64,000 bases of DNA from a virus. Positions 47,345-55,026 of the stretch are shown here, one piece after another (positions within the stretch are counted from its first letter, which is position 1; each line of letters starts with the position of its first letter). The stretch lies in the IMG/VR virus record IMGVR_UViG_3300033571_022897, positions 62,001-126,000 of that record. The stretch is one strand, 5' to 3'. The notes under the pieces were generated by a model that searched no databases, had not been told where the DNA came from, and worked only from the letters and a program-made list of their open reading frames with translations. Both the position numbers and the translations under genes were made by a program.

Positions 47345-48316
47345 ATGGCTTCTATATTGAGGGAAAGAATACTCATCGGTGCGGTAGCGTGTGGACCCAC
47401 TTACAGAGAGTCAGCTTACAAACAGCTTAACGATTACTACTTTGACGATGATAACGTTTACTACTATGTTTTAACTGACGATAAGGGTTTTTTCGATTCT
47501 TTACAAAGAAAGAATTTAGTTGTAAAGCAATTAGAGGAGTATTACTCAATTTTTCCAGAAATAGAGAAGCACGAGACATTTTTAAAAAGTACCAGCGCAG
47601 AAGATTACGCAACGAAGTTCTTAGAGACTGGGTGGAAATTTCCATTTTCTACTTACAGGTTTATTCTTCATCACGCAATAGAGTTAGAAATCACTAACGT
47701 CGCATTAATGTGCACAGACGCTTTTGTTAGATTGGACACCATGTCTACTGTGAACAATTTCTTCGATAGAAAAAATCGTCTTTATTGTGCTGTGTCTCTT
47801 TGGGACGAATACATTTGGAACGGTAACATTACGGAAGTTTTAAGGCGTTTACAATTCGAACACAATTTGATCATGAACTCCACTGTTATGCGAGTGTACG
47901 ATCAAGCGGGCAGAATAATAATAGCTAGAGATTTAGACCAACTCAAAAAGCTTTTCGAGATTTGGCACGATGTGACAGTTCATTTATGGAAACACAATTT
48001 TCAAAGGTTGTTTTACGGACCTTACGTAGTGCACGACGAATACATTCTAGCGCCTATATACCACGTTTTGGGAATAAACAAAGATCCCGAACCTCCAGAA
48101 CAAGAGGGCTATTGGATCAATTGCGCGGGTCAGTTGATTACTGTAAAACACAACGCACTCAGAGAAAGGTTCTTTTCGGTAATAGGAGGCAATCCTAAAA
48201 ACGCGGAAATGATGAAGGGCGCTACGAGTTACGAAGAGTTTTTACAAATCAACGGTCTGACAGAGGAAGACGTTGAAAACATATGCGGTTGGAAAAATTT
48301 CTGCGAGAACAAGTGA
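47345..48316 (+). CDS. Glycosyltransferase-like protein, paralogue C
   Basis: 323 aa. RILIGAVACGPTYRESAYKQ, YYYVLTDDKGFFDSL, FPFSTYRFILHHAIELEITN and VALMCTDAFVRLD follow the block order of 24773 and 55027 (VLTNTP, YRYPSAIFRYAMSW, MVIDIGC). LCTDA may act as the acidic metal site of a GT-A fold. Donor unknown. Confidence 0.6.
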   Translation: MASILRERILIGAVACGPTYRESAYKQLNDYYFDDDNVYYYVLTDDKGFFDSLQRKNLVVKQLEEYYSIFPEIEKHETFLKSTSAEDYATKFLETGWKFPFSTYRFILHHAIELEITNVALMCTDAFVRLDTMSTVNNFFDRKNRLYCAVSLWDEYIWNGNITEVLRRLQFEHNLIMNSTVMRVYDQAGRIIIARDLDQLKKLFEIWHDVTVHLWKHNFQRLFYGPYVVHDEYILAPIYHVLGINKDPEPPEQEGYWINCAGQLITVKHNALRERFFSVIGGNPKNAEMMKGATSYEEFLQINGLTEEDVENICGWKNFCENK

Positions 48317-48340
48317 TCATTCACTAGAAATATAAATTTG

Positions 48341-48369
48341 TTGGATTTTAGGCTATTTTGTATATTAGC
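48341..48369 (+). promoter_or_regulatory. Bacteroidota-type promoter
   Basis: TTG at 48341, 17 nt, then TATATTAGC at 48361-48369; AATAAGAGTTATG leader before the glycosylase. Confidence 0.62.
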
Positions 48370-48383
48370 CTATAATAAGAGTT

Positions 48384-49148
48384 ATGAAGTTACCTATATC
48401 TCCCTACAACACTCGACAGGAAGAATACAGAGAAGATCCTTGGAAGATGCTCATGGTCTGTTTCATGCTGAACCAGACTTCCCACAAACAGGTCGATAAG
48501 GTTAGGCACGAGTTCTTCAATAGGTATCCCAACGCACAGTCCTTCTTAGACTCAGACGAATCCGAAATCGTAGAGCTGATCAAGCCTCTGGGATTCTATA
48601 ATCGTCGCGTCAAGGCGTGGAAGGAATTCTGCAGTCAGTGGATAGCACTAGGTACAGACGCACCCTCGCTCGCCCAGCTCATCGAAATGAAGGGCATAGG
48701 CAAATACGCGTTGGACTCTTGGAAAGTCTTCCAGCTCTACGAGTACGATACGGAGGTTGAGGATCACGTGCTCAACTGGTACGTTGAGTGGGCCAAACAG
48801 GAAGTTGAATGTATCAAGCGCGAGGGAAAAGAATACACTCCCCACGTTGTGTACTACCTGCACTACTACGACGAGGACCGATTCATGGATCCCGCGTGGA
48901 TGAAGCACGGCGATTACGCATCGTGCGTGATGGCCAGAACTGCGAACGAGGCGATAGAGAAAGTTAAAGCCATAGCGGATAGACAATCCGACGGTCGCAC
49001 TCACGTAAAGATAGTGGGAGTTTGCAAAGGCGAACCCGGTTGGGTCAACGAAGAGACACCCATATTCACAGACGAGGCGGAGTACCGTAAGCGCAAGGAA
49101 CAAGTAATCAGAATGATCAATTCACCGTTTTTAAACCAATTCAAATAG
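48384..49148 (+). CDS. HhH-GPD DNA glycosylase, MBD4-like
   Basis: 254 aa. MLMVCFMLNQTSHKQVDKV, GFYNRRVKAWKEF and the helix-hairpin-helix IEMKGIGKYALDSWKVF, followed by DTEVEDHVLNWYVEW, match the MBD4/thymine-glycosylase arm of the endonuclease III superfamily (catalytic Asp expected in VEDHVLNWY). No Fe-S cysteines. The C-terminal ~110 residues are an extra domain. It may repair or, as in phage base-hypermodification systems, process modified bases. Confidence 0.78.
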   Translation: MKLPISPYNTRQEEYREDPWKMLMVCFMLNQTSHKQVDKVRHEFFNRYPNAQSFLDSDESEIVELIKPLGFYNRRVKAWKEFCSQWIALGTDAPSLAQLIEMKGIGKYALDSWKVFQLYEYDTEVEDHVLNWYVEWAKQEVECIKREGKEYTPHVVYYLHYYDEDRFMDPAWMKHGDYASCVMARTANEAIEKVKAIADRQSDGRTHVKIVGVCKGEPGWVNEETPIFTDEAEYRKRKEQVIRMINSPFLNQFK

Positions 49149-49149
49149 T

Positions 49150-50253
49150 ATGTTAAAACCAAACAGTTTCGAAGAGTGTAATTGCGACAGCTTAAGCAAG
49201 TACCCGTTGTTTCACTACTTCACGGATTTCGAAAAAGAGAAGTCCATAAAAATAGGAATATGCGCGTTGATCGGTAAGATCAGCAAACAGATATCGTCTC
49301 ACAAGGCGGGTTGGGCGCACATGATCGCCAACCAACTGAAGACGGCGGGTTACGACAACGTGACTGTCATAAACAGGGTCGAGGACGATTGGTCGAACTA
49401 CGACGTGATACTCATCGACCACGGCATGGAATACAAAGGCGCGTTCAACATTTTCGGAGGAGCGAACAACGAGTTATACATGCAGATCTGCAGGTTGTTC
49501 AGAATGTCCTACAACACTAGACTGTACTCGCTCAACATCAACATGCCCGATGTATCGGAACTGGTGAAAGTCAGGTTGAGAACCGGAACTGATCTATTCA
49601 AAAAGCTTGAGAGTTCCATAGACAGGATCAAGGACATCTGTTCACGAATACCTCGAATAGACTTCGTGGACAGGAGCGACAAACAGATACTCGGCGATTC
49701 CCACTCGTTCAGTCTCTACAGACCGGGTTGGAACGTTACTCGCTACGACGGTCTCACTCTTCACGGGGTTTTGGAACGCCGCATCAGTAATTTCCTGCTT
49801 CCGCAAACGAAGAACCTCATGGTTTACTTCGGTAACATCGACGTTCGACACCACCTCATGCGTCAGCAGGATCCCATAGCATCGATAGACAAACTCATGG
49901 CCGATTACGAGCTTCAGCTCAAGGATCTGAACATGGAATCGATCACTGTGTCTCACGTGTTGCCGGTCGAGAACGAAAGTCGTAAGATCCCTAAGACGGG
50001 TTGGTACAAGAAATCTGCATACTTCGGAACTCAGAAAGATCGTGCAGCGTTGTCGTTCTACATCAACAAGAAGATAGACGCGATGTGCGAACTCAACGGT
50101 TGGTCGGTGTACAAAGTTCCAACGAATTTCTTCAACGCAGAAGGCGAACTCACGTTCGACGTGATGGAGAAACCGCAGTCTGTGCACATATCGAGGGAGT
50201 TCCACTACTGGGACTACGAAGAGAACAAGCCCAACGCAAGAATAACACAGTAA
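49150..50253 (+). CDS. SGNH-hydrolase-like protein, 367 aa
   Basis: Residues ~175-200 ILGDSHSFSLYRPG carry a GDS(H) block and FGNIDVRHH a later N/H block, the layout of SGNH/GDSL hydrolases; the N-terminal ~170 residues look Rossmann-like (KIGICALIGKISKQ, VILIDHGMEYKG). Function unknown. Tandem with the glycosylase (1 nt gap). Confidence 0.6.
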   Translation: MLKPNSFEECNCDSLSKYPLFHYFTDFEKEKSIKIGICALIGKISKQISSHKAGWAHMIANQLKTAGYDNVTVINRVEDDWSNYDVILIDHGMEYKGAFNIFGGANNELYMQICRLFRMSYNTRLYSLNINMPDVSELVKVRLRTGTDLFKKLESSIDRIKDICSRIPRIDFVDRSDKQILGDSHSFSLYRPGWNVTRYDGLTLHGVLERRISNFLLPQTKNLMVYFGNIDVRHHLMRQQDPIASIDKLMADYELQLKDLNMESITVSHVLPVENESRKIPKTGWYKKSAYFGTQKDRAALSFYINKKIDAMCELNGWSVYKVPTNFFNAEGELTFDVMEKPQSVHISREFHYWDYEENKPNARITQ

Positions 50254-50255
50254 TC

Positions 50256-51266
50256 ATGGACATAGTATACAACAACACTTGCGAAGTAGAATTCAAAGGC
50301 AAGAAACCCAAAGACAGTTGGATGAAGGATTGGCCGCTCGAGGATCGGGTGGAAAAGTTCTTCGAGTTTTGCAGAGTATTCGACGATCGACAGGACTCTC
50401 TTCTAAACCAAGAGTACCAAATCTTCTCTCACCGCCTGCACTGGCACGAGCATCCCTTCTGTCAGTACATGCAGAACATTACGGACAACGAGCAGAGGAT
50501 GTTCCTTACGTTGGTGTTCTCCTTCACTAACGAACACTGGGGGACTTTCATGAAGCTGTACAACGAGGGCGTCGATGCTACTCGTGAACACTTCGTTGAC
50601 AACCGACACGCTCGCAACGACCTCTTCCAGATCTATTATCCGAAAGGCACCAACGTAAAAGAGTGGGTGCTTGATGGTCCTAAAAGAGCTGCGAAGGATT
50701 TGAAGTATCTGTTCGACGACATAGAAAAGAGCCAGCACGATTTCAGGGAAAAGCGCAGACCCTATACGATGATGGAATTCGCCAAGAAGTTGGAGAAATA
50801 CTTCAAAGAAAACCAGGGTTTCCGTTCGCCTCTGTACCCGTGCAAGAACACCGCGCGCTACATCGCGATGTCGTACCCACACTTGGTCGACCCAGAATCC
50901 ATCCTCTTCGGTGGAACGGGCCACTTTGACGGTCTTCACCAGATATTCGGTGGAACTAACCTAAACGGAAAGGTGAAGTACAGCATAAACCACAACGGGC
51001 AATTCATAGCTGAGAACAAATACGCGCACACTTGGTTGCAGCAGATGGACTACCTTGTGAATCACCCCAAAAACCCGATGGTGGCTCAGAAGTACCTGAA
51101 CGTGGAGGATAAGACGTGTTTCTTTTGGAAGCACATAGCCATATCCCACGGGGAGAAGCGGCCAACGAAGAACATACCTTACACTTGGATATTCCCGGAC
51201 AACTTCAGTTTGTCTAACAATTCCCAATTTTTACAGGGTATAGGATCTCGAAATCTTATGTACTAG
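50256..51266 (+). CDS. Hypothetical protein, 336 aa
   Basis: Starts 2 nt after the previous stop, MDIVYNNTCEVEFKG. Helical and aromatic, His-rich (SHRLHWHEHPFCQYMQ, FGGTGHFDGLHQIFGG). No family recognised with confidence; the operon with an HhH glycosylase and an SGNH-like protein suggests nucleic-acid base chemistry. Confidence 0.7.
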   Translation: MDIVYNNTCEVEFKGKKPKDSWMKDWPLEDRVEKFFEFCRVFDDRQDSLLNQEYQIFSHRLHWHEHPFCQYMQNITDNEQRMFLTLVFSFTNEHWGTFMKLYNEGVDATREHFVDNRHARNDLFQIYYPKGTNVKEWVLDGPKRAAKDLKYLFDDIEKSQHDFREKRRPYTMMEFAKKLEKYFKENQGFRSPLYPCKNTARYIAMSYPHLVDPESILFGGTGHFDGLHQIFGGTNLNGKVKYSINHNGQFIAENKYAHTWLQQMDYLVNHPKNPMVAQKYLNVEDKTCFFWKHIAISHGEKRPTKNIPYTWIFPDNFSLSNNSQFLQGIGSRNLMY

Positions 51267-51268
51267 CA

Positions 51269-51278
51269 CATATTTATT
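51269..51278 (+). promoter_or_regulatory. Late-type promoter motif CATATTTATT
   Basis: 18 nt before the ATG of the next tagged protein. Confidence 0.6.
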
Positions 51279-51296
51279 GGTATAAATCTGTAATAA

Positions 51297-51815
51297 ATGA
51301 AAACCAGGGAAGTAAAAAAATTACAAAAGATCGCGGGCATTTTAAAAGAAAACGCGAACATCGTTTCAGAAGCTCTTATGAGAATCGAATGGGAAGACCT
51401 TGATCACACTGATATCAGCGGTCAGGCCATGGAAATGGAAATTATCGAATTGATCGATAGAGTAGAAGAAACAATACAATTCGAATTGACTAACGATGCC
51501 ACCGTTAGCCAACTGAACCGTGAGAATCCTAGACAGGCCGCTGCACAGATCAGACTACTCATAAAGCGACTTTGGTTACAAAAAATACAAGAGTGGAGTG
51601 CAACGAATAGAGGAATGAACGAGATGTTCGGAGACGATTGGCACCCTGAAACTACGGCCGATACGGTTCAGGCACCCCAAGCAGGAACTGAGGAAGACGT
51701 GTTGGCCGCCATGATCACTGCCCTGCAAGACGCTGGCTTCTCTAAGCAAGACATCGAACAACTTTCTCACACCATTTCAAACGATCCAAAAGTATTGGAC
51801 TTCGGGGATTTTTAA
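51297..51815 (+). CDS. Tagged protein 10: REVKKLQKIAGILKE leader
   Basis: 172 aa. Leader ends ILKEN at residues 15-19, nearly identical to 54729 although the bodies differ. Body: acidic, helical, with Gln-rich stretches (AAMITALQDAGFSKQDIEQL). No enzyme motif. Confidence 0.74.
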   Translation: MKTREVKKLQKIAGILKENANIVSEALMRIEWEDLDHTDISGQAMEMEIIELIDRVEETIQFELTNDATVSQLNRENPRQAAAQIRLLIKRLWLQKIQEWSATNRGMNEMFGDDWHPETTADTVQAPQAGTEEDVLAAMITALQDAGFSKQDIEQLSHTISNDPKVLDFGDF

Positions 51816-51823
51816 ATATCAAA

Positions 51824-52786
51824 ATGATGAAGAACATAAACCTTTTAAACTTACTAAGCAAAGCTCTTAAAGAGGCCGAGGAACCAAAACCTGATTCTGA
51901 AAAAGCTCCTGTTAAATCAGACCAAGAGGCTGCATCTAAACTGAAGCGTGCTTTTCAGGATCCCAAGGTTTCTGGTTTCGTGCAAAAGTTTAGAGCGATA
52001 GCTCAGGATCCAAAAGTACAGGCCGTACTCGCGGCTGGTAAAGGCGATAAAAAGGGACCTGAGGACGAGCAGTTAGTTTACGAGAGGGTAATGATACCAG
52101 TGTTAAACCTAAAACCTACACAGAACGAGATAGGTTTCGATCAGAGCGTAATGGGTCTTTTGACCGACGAGTATAAGAGTTTGAAAAGCATACTCGACGG
52201 AACCAATCCGGATGTGGGCGGGGAAATCGTAATTTATAACTCTATGTACGTCATAGACGGTCACCACCGTTGGAGCTCTGTTTTTGCTGGTAATCCTAAA
52301 GCAAAGATGGCGGCTTTCAACATAAAGGGTAAGTTAAAACCCACAGAGGTGTTGAAAGCTGTTCACGCAGCCATCGCTATAATAGCTAAGAGAGTTCCCA
52401 CTGCAGAGCCGAAGGGCATAAACATCCTGAACGGGATATCTTACGAAAAGGTACTGGAGAAGGTCAACAAGAATCTATCTAAGGAAGCTAAGACGATTTG
52501 GGCGGAAAACGGTCAGAAGAGCAACGAAGAGATCGCAAAGTACATCAACACCAACTTACAGAAATTAATATCAATGAACAAACCTGTTCCCGGTGCGCCT
52601 GGCAGAATAGACATGCCGCAGACCGACGCTAAAGGTACGGGTGTGATAAAAAATAAGTTAGATTTGCTTTCGAAAGGCGTGGTGAATTTTAACGAACCCG
52701 CTCCAAACGATAAACAAATTAAAGAGACACTGCAGCGCAGGGCAGGCATAAAACTTTCAACTCAAAATGCTGACAGCGAACAATAA
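51824..52786 (+). CDS. Tagged protein 11: leader plus ParB/sulfiredoxin-like body
   Basis: 320 aa. Leader NINLLNLLSKALKE (cut proposed after Glu17). The body has VIYNSMYVIDGHHRWSSVFA near residue 140, the DGHHR box of the ParB N-terminal/sulfiredoxin superfamily, which includes nucleases and CTPases. The last 25 codons are a duplicate of the start region of the next ORF (73-bp repeat), so the stop at 52784-52786 may be secondary. Confidence 0.75.
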   Translation: MMKNINLLNLLSKALKEAEEPKPDSEKAPVKSDQEAASKLKRAFQDPKVSGFVQKFRAIAQDPKVQAVLAAGKGDKKGPEDEQLVYERVMIPVLNLKPTQNEIGFDQSVMGLLTDEYKSLKSILDGTNPDVGGEIVIYNSMYVIDGHHRWSSVFAGNPKAKMAAFNIKGKLKPTEVLKAVHAAIAIIAKRVPTAEPKGINILNGISYEKVLEKVNKNLSKEAKTIWAENGQKSNEEIAKYINTNLQKLISMNKPVPGAPGRIDMPQTDAKGTGVIKNKLDLLSKGVVNFNEPAPNDKQIKETLQRRAGIKLSTQNADSEQ

Positions 52787-52856
52787 ACAAATTAAAGAGG
52801 CACTACAACGCAGGGCCGGCATAAAACTTCCAACTCAAAATCCTGAGGTGCAGAGT
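52711..52856 (+). repeat. 73-bp tandem duplication with frameshift
   Basis: TAAACAAATTAAAGAG starts at 52711 and again at 52784; the units match over ~60 bp with mostly third-position changes (KQIKE(T/A)LQRRAGIKL in both). 73 is not a multiple of three, so the ParB-like ORF ends in unit 2 and the following ORF takes over in another frame. Confidence 0.85.
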
Positions 52857-53123
52857 TGGCTCTCAACGCCCATCGGACAGAAGTACGTTCAACTCGTGCA
52901 GATTCTCATGGCTGCAGAGGAAAACATGACCGCTTTCATAGATAGTCACGCAGCTGGAACGCCGATGAGTCCGAAAGAGAGAGCACAATACATGGCGATT
53001 CAAAAGGCTTCCGATAACGCGAACAAGAACGAGATAGCTTTTCGTAGAAAGTACGTCGTTCCGCAGGCAGAAAAGCTGTTAATGTCTTGGACAGACTTCA
53101 TGGACGCTGCCAAACAGGCGTAA
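52767..53123 (+). CDS. Downstream half of split tagged protein, 118 aa
   Basis: Begins MLTANNKQIKEALQRRAGIK, repeating the C-terminal segment of the previous protein, then a helical body (QKYVQLVQILMAAEENMTAF) with an Ala/Lys-rich end. Either a separate protein born by duplication or the original C-terminus of the ParB-like protein now out of frame. Confidence 0.62.
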   Translation: MLTANNKQIKEALQRRAGIKLPTQNPEVQSWLSTPIGQKYVQLVQILMAAEENMTAFIDSHAAGTPMSPKERAQYMAIQKASDNANKNEIAFRRKYVVPQAEKLLMSWTDFMDAAKQA

Positions 53124-53125
53124 AA

Positions 53126-53250
53126 AATAACGCGCTGACGGCCAATGAGTTGTGCAACTGATTGGTAACCAATAAGAATAATTTTAGGGGGCCTATGTCC
53201 GGATATGCAAGATTTCGGTAGTTTTACTATGTAATCAATCAATAAAGGTT
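53126..53250 (+). promoter_or_regulatory. Repeated operon-head element, copy 4
   Basis: CCAAT (53142) ... GTTGTGCAAC (53149-53158) ... ATTGG (53161-53165), then AGGGGGCCTATGTCCGGA (53186-53203) and -7 box TAGTTTTAC (53219-53227), leader AATAAAGGTTATG. Arms differ from copy 1 but still pair. Confidence 0.8.
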
Positions 53251-53445
53251 ATGACAACAGTAAGACATTTAATGCTAGACCTCACAGACGTAGAAACCGC
53301 AGAACAGGCTCAGGACTGGGCGATCGATCTGGACAAAGCGTACAACGCGGGTCTGGTCAGCGAAAAGGCCTACGAACTTCTGCAAGGCGAACTTCAAGTC
53401 CACGCCCGTTTCGAGAACATTGAACTTACCACCGTTAACCAATAA
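53251..53445 (+). CDS. Hypothetical protein, 64 aa
   Basis: First gene behind copy 4. Acidic helical (DVETAEQAQDWAIDLDKAY). Not recognised. Confidence 0.7.
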   Translation: MTTVRHLMLDLTDVETAEQAQDWAIDLDKAYNAGLVSEKAYELLQGELQVHARFENIELTTVNQ

Positions 53446-53450
53446 GAGTC

Positions 53451-53672
53451 ATGAAACACCTCAGCTTATTTCAAGCCAGCAAAGTAGCGGAGTACATCCG
53501 CGCCAACAGCGATCGCTTCCCCTACGCTGCACACGTCGCAAGGGAAATTGAACTCTTCTCGCGCAAGGACGGTATGGTATACCACTTCGTTGTGAAGGAC
53601 TCTCTCGGTGATGAGCCGATGCCAGAGATCGAAGCCAACTGTGTAATGTATTTTGAATTAGAAAAAGCCTAA
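53451..53672 (+). CDS. Hypothetical protein, 73 aa
   Basis: AATAAGAGTCATG leader. Small alpha/beta protein (HLSLFQASKVAEYIRANSDR). Not recognised. Confidence 0.68.
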   Translation: MKHLSLFQASKVAEYIRANSDRFPYAAHVAREIELFSRKDGMVYHFVVKDSLGDEPMPEIEANCVMYFELEKA

Positions 53673-53684
53673 CCAATAAGAGTC

Positions 53685-53891
53685 ATGACAACGATAACCA
53701 AACTCAGCAGATACAAAGATAACCTCAGCATCATCAACGAGAACGGGGAGACCTACGTGCAGTCCTACTCATCGCGCGTGGCCAAAGTGGAGGGTCCCTT
53801 CCTACGCCAACTAGGTTGGTGGAGCACAACCACCCAGAAGCACATCAACTACGCTGCAAGCCAACTGGGACTGGAGCTGATCCGTAAGTGA
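53685..53891 (+). CDS. Hypothetical protein, 68 aa
   Basis: AATAAGAGTCATG leader. Beta strands with TYVQSYSSRVAKVEG then a helical end (HINYAASQLGLELI). Not recognised. Confidence 0.68.
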   Translation: MTTITKLSRYKDNLSIINENGETYVQSYSSRVAKVEGPFLRQLGWWSTTTQKHINYAASQLGLELIRK

Positions 53892-53917
53892 GAACGAACC
53901 AAAAACAAGCAAAAGCC

Positions 53918-54073
53918 ATGAAAACAGTTTGGAAATCAGTATCGATCGAGGATCTCATCAAAGCTTTGCAAAAAGCACAAGACACGGGCGCAAAAACTGC
54001 CCAAGTCAACGGAACAGTAATGGTTCCCGATAACGGCAATCTCATCTTGATAAGTACAGAAAAACAATCGTAA
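53918..54073 (+). CDS. Hypothetical protein, 51 aa
   Basis: MKTVWKSVSIEDLIKALQKA; a GTG start at 53888 would add ten residues. Not recognised. Confidence 0.58.
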   Translation: MKTVWKSVSIEDLIKALQKAQDTGAKTAQVNGTVMVPDNGNLILISTEKQS

Positions 54074-54095
54074 ACGTAATCAACCAATAAAAGTT

Positions 54096-54503
54096 ATGAA
54101 ACAAGCCAACCTCAAACAGCAAATCGAAGCATTCAAAAACGGTCAGTTCCTCGAGTCAGACGGGGCCGTAGACACCGGTTGCTTCAACTTCTACGACTGG
54201 TTCTGTAAGGACACCAGCCTCAGGAACAAGGCGCGTCGACTCTTCGGCAACGTCAAGACTTTCCTCAAGCACAATCCCGAGATCGATCCGACCAAGTACT
54301 ACGTGTTCTTCAAGAACAACTGTTCTATGGCCTACGGACTCTACGACGACTTCAGGATCTGCGACATGGAAACTCAAGACGTGATTTGGAACGTGACGCC
54401 CAGATCAGCACACTCAGGAATGGCCGAGGTGTGGGGCAGAGTCAACGATTTCAAAGCTCCGCTCAAACAGGCAGAAACTTTCAAAAAGCTGTTTAGCAAC
54501 TAA
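54096..54503 (+). CDS. Hypothetical protein, 135 aa
   Basis: AATAAAAGTTATG leader. FNFYDWFCKDTSLRNKARRL and KYYVFFKNNCSMAYGLYDDF; family not recognised. Confidence 0.7.
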   Translation: MKQANLKQQIEAFKNGQFLESDGAVDTGCFNFYDWFCKDTSLRNKARRLFGNVKTFLKHNPEIDPTKYYVFFKNNCSMAYGLYDDFRICDMETQDVIWNVTPRSAHSGMAEVWGRVNDFKAPLKQAETFKKLFSN

Positions 54504-54507
54504 AACC

Positions 54508-54636
54508 GTGGATCACAACTCGTTCAACGCTCTGTTCGTCGTGCTCACCGTAATGTCCGCCGTGTTCGTCCCCATATTAGCCAACAGGCATATTTATAGG
54601 CATGACAAAAGCAGAAAAAAAGTACAAAAGCCGTAA
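54508..54636 (+). CDS. Small membrane protein, 42 aa
   Basis: GTG start. NALFVVLTVMSAVFVPILA is a membrane segment, then a basic tail (RHDKSRKKVQK). The tail codons overlap the promoter box and the next ORF in another frame. Confidence 0.4.
   Translation: MDHNSFNALFVVLTVMSAVFVPILANRHIYRHDKSRKKVQKP
54589..54598 (+). promoter_or_regulatory. Late-type promoter motif CATATTTATA
   Basis: 3 nt before the ATG at 54602; leaderless arrangement as at 11507. Confidence 0.6.
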
Positions 54637-54700
54637 GCGCATACAAAAGGTCAATCGCAAGATCAACCAGCGAAAGGGCATTCACCGAAAGCACACATAA
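54602..54700 (+). CDS. Highly basic micro-protein, 32 aa
   Basis: MTKAEKKYKSRKRIQKVNRK and a similar remainder: about half Lys/Arg. Its own late-type box on each side supports it. Could bind DNA in the capsid or RNA. Confidence 0.6.
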   Translation: MTKAEKKYKSRKRIQKVNRKINQRKGIHRKHT

Positions 54701-54710
54701 CATATTTATT
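54701..54710 (+). promoter_or_regulatory. Late-type promoter motif CATATTTATT
   Basis: Abuts the previous stop, 18 nt before the ATG of a tagged protein. Confidence 0.6.
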
Positions 54711-54728
54711 TCCATAAACGTAAAACAA

Positions 54729-55019
54729 ATGGCAAGATTACGCGAAGTGAAGAAACTTCAAAAAACCGCGGGCATTCTTAATGAAAACTTAGGAGCTGCA
54801 GAAGCAGCTGATTACAGCGAAGCGGCATTCAACATCGATAAGTTCATGCCAGACGACGAAACAATAGCGATGGAGTACTTCAACTTAAAAGATGAGGGTG
54901 ACGTAGAGCAACTAGTGGGCTTCTTAGAACAAGAGGCTGACATGGAAGTTCTAGACCGTTACATGCCAGAGGGCGGAACACTAGAGGGATTCGCAGAATA
55001 CTTGATCAACAATATCTAA
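54729..55019 (+). CDS. Tagged protein 12: REVKKLQKTAGILNE leader
   Basis: 96 aa. Leader ends ILNEN (residues 15-19), near-identical to 51297. Body: very acidic, AAEAADYSEAAFNID and DEGDVEQLVGFLEQEADMEV; unrelated to the 51297 body. Converges with the minus-strand gene; 7 nt between stops. Confidence 0.73.
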   Translation: MARLREVKKLQKTAGILNENLGAAEAADYSEAAFNIDKFMPDDETIAMEYFNLKDEGDVEQLVGFLEQEADMEVLDRYMPEGGTLEGFAEYLINNI

Positions 55020-55026
55020 GAGAAAT

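Noticed and set aside
51824-52786. Plasmid-style partition system
   Set aside because: A ParB-like box is present, but no ParA ATPase or parS cluster is visible and the protein carries a packaging-type leader.
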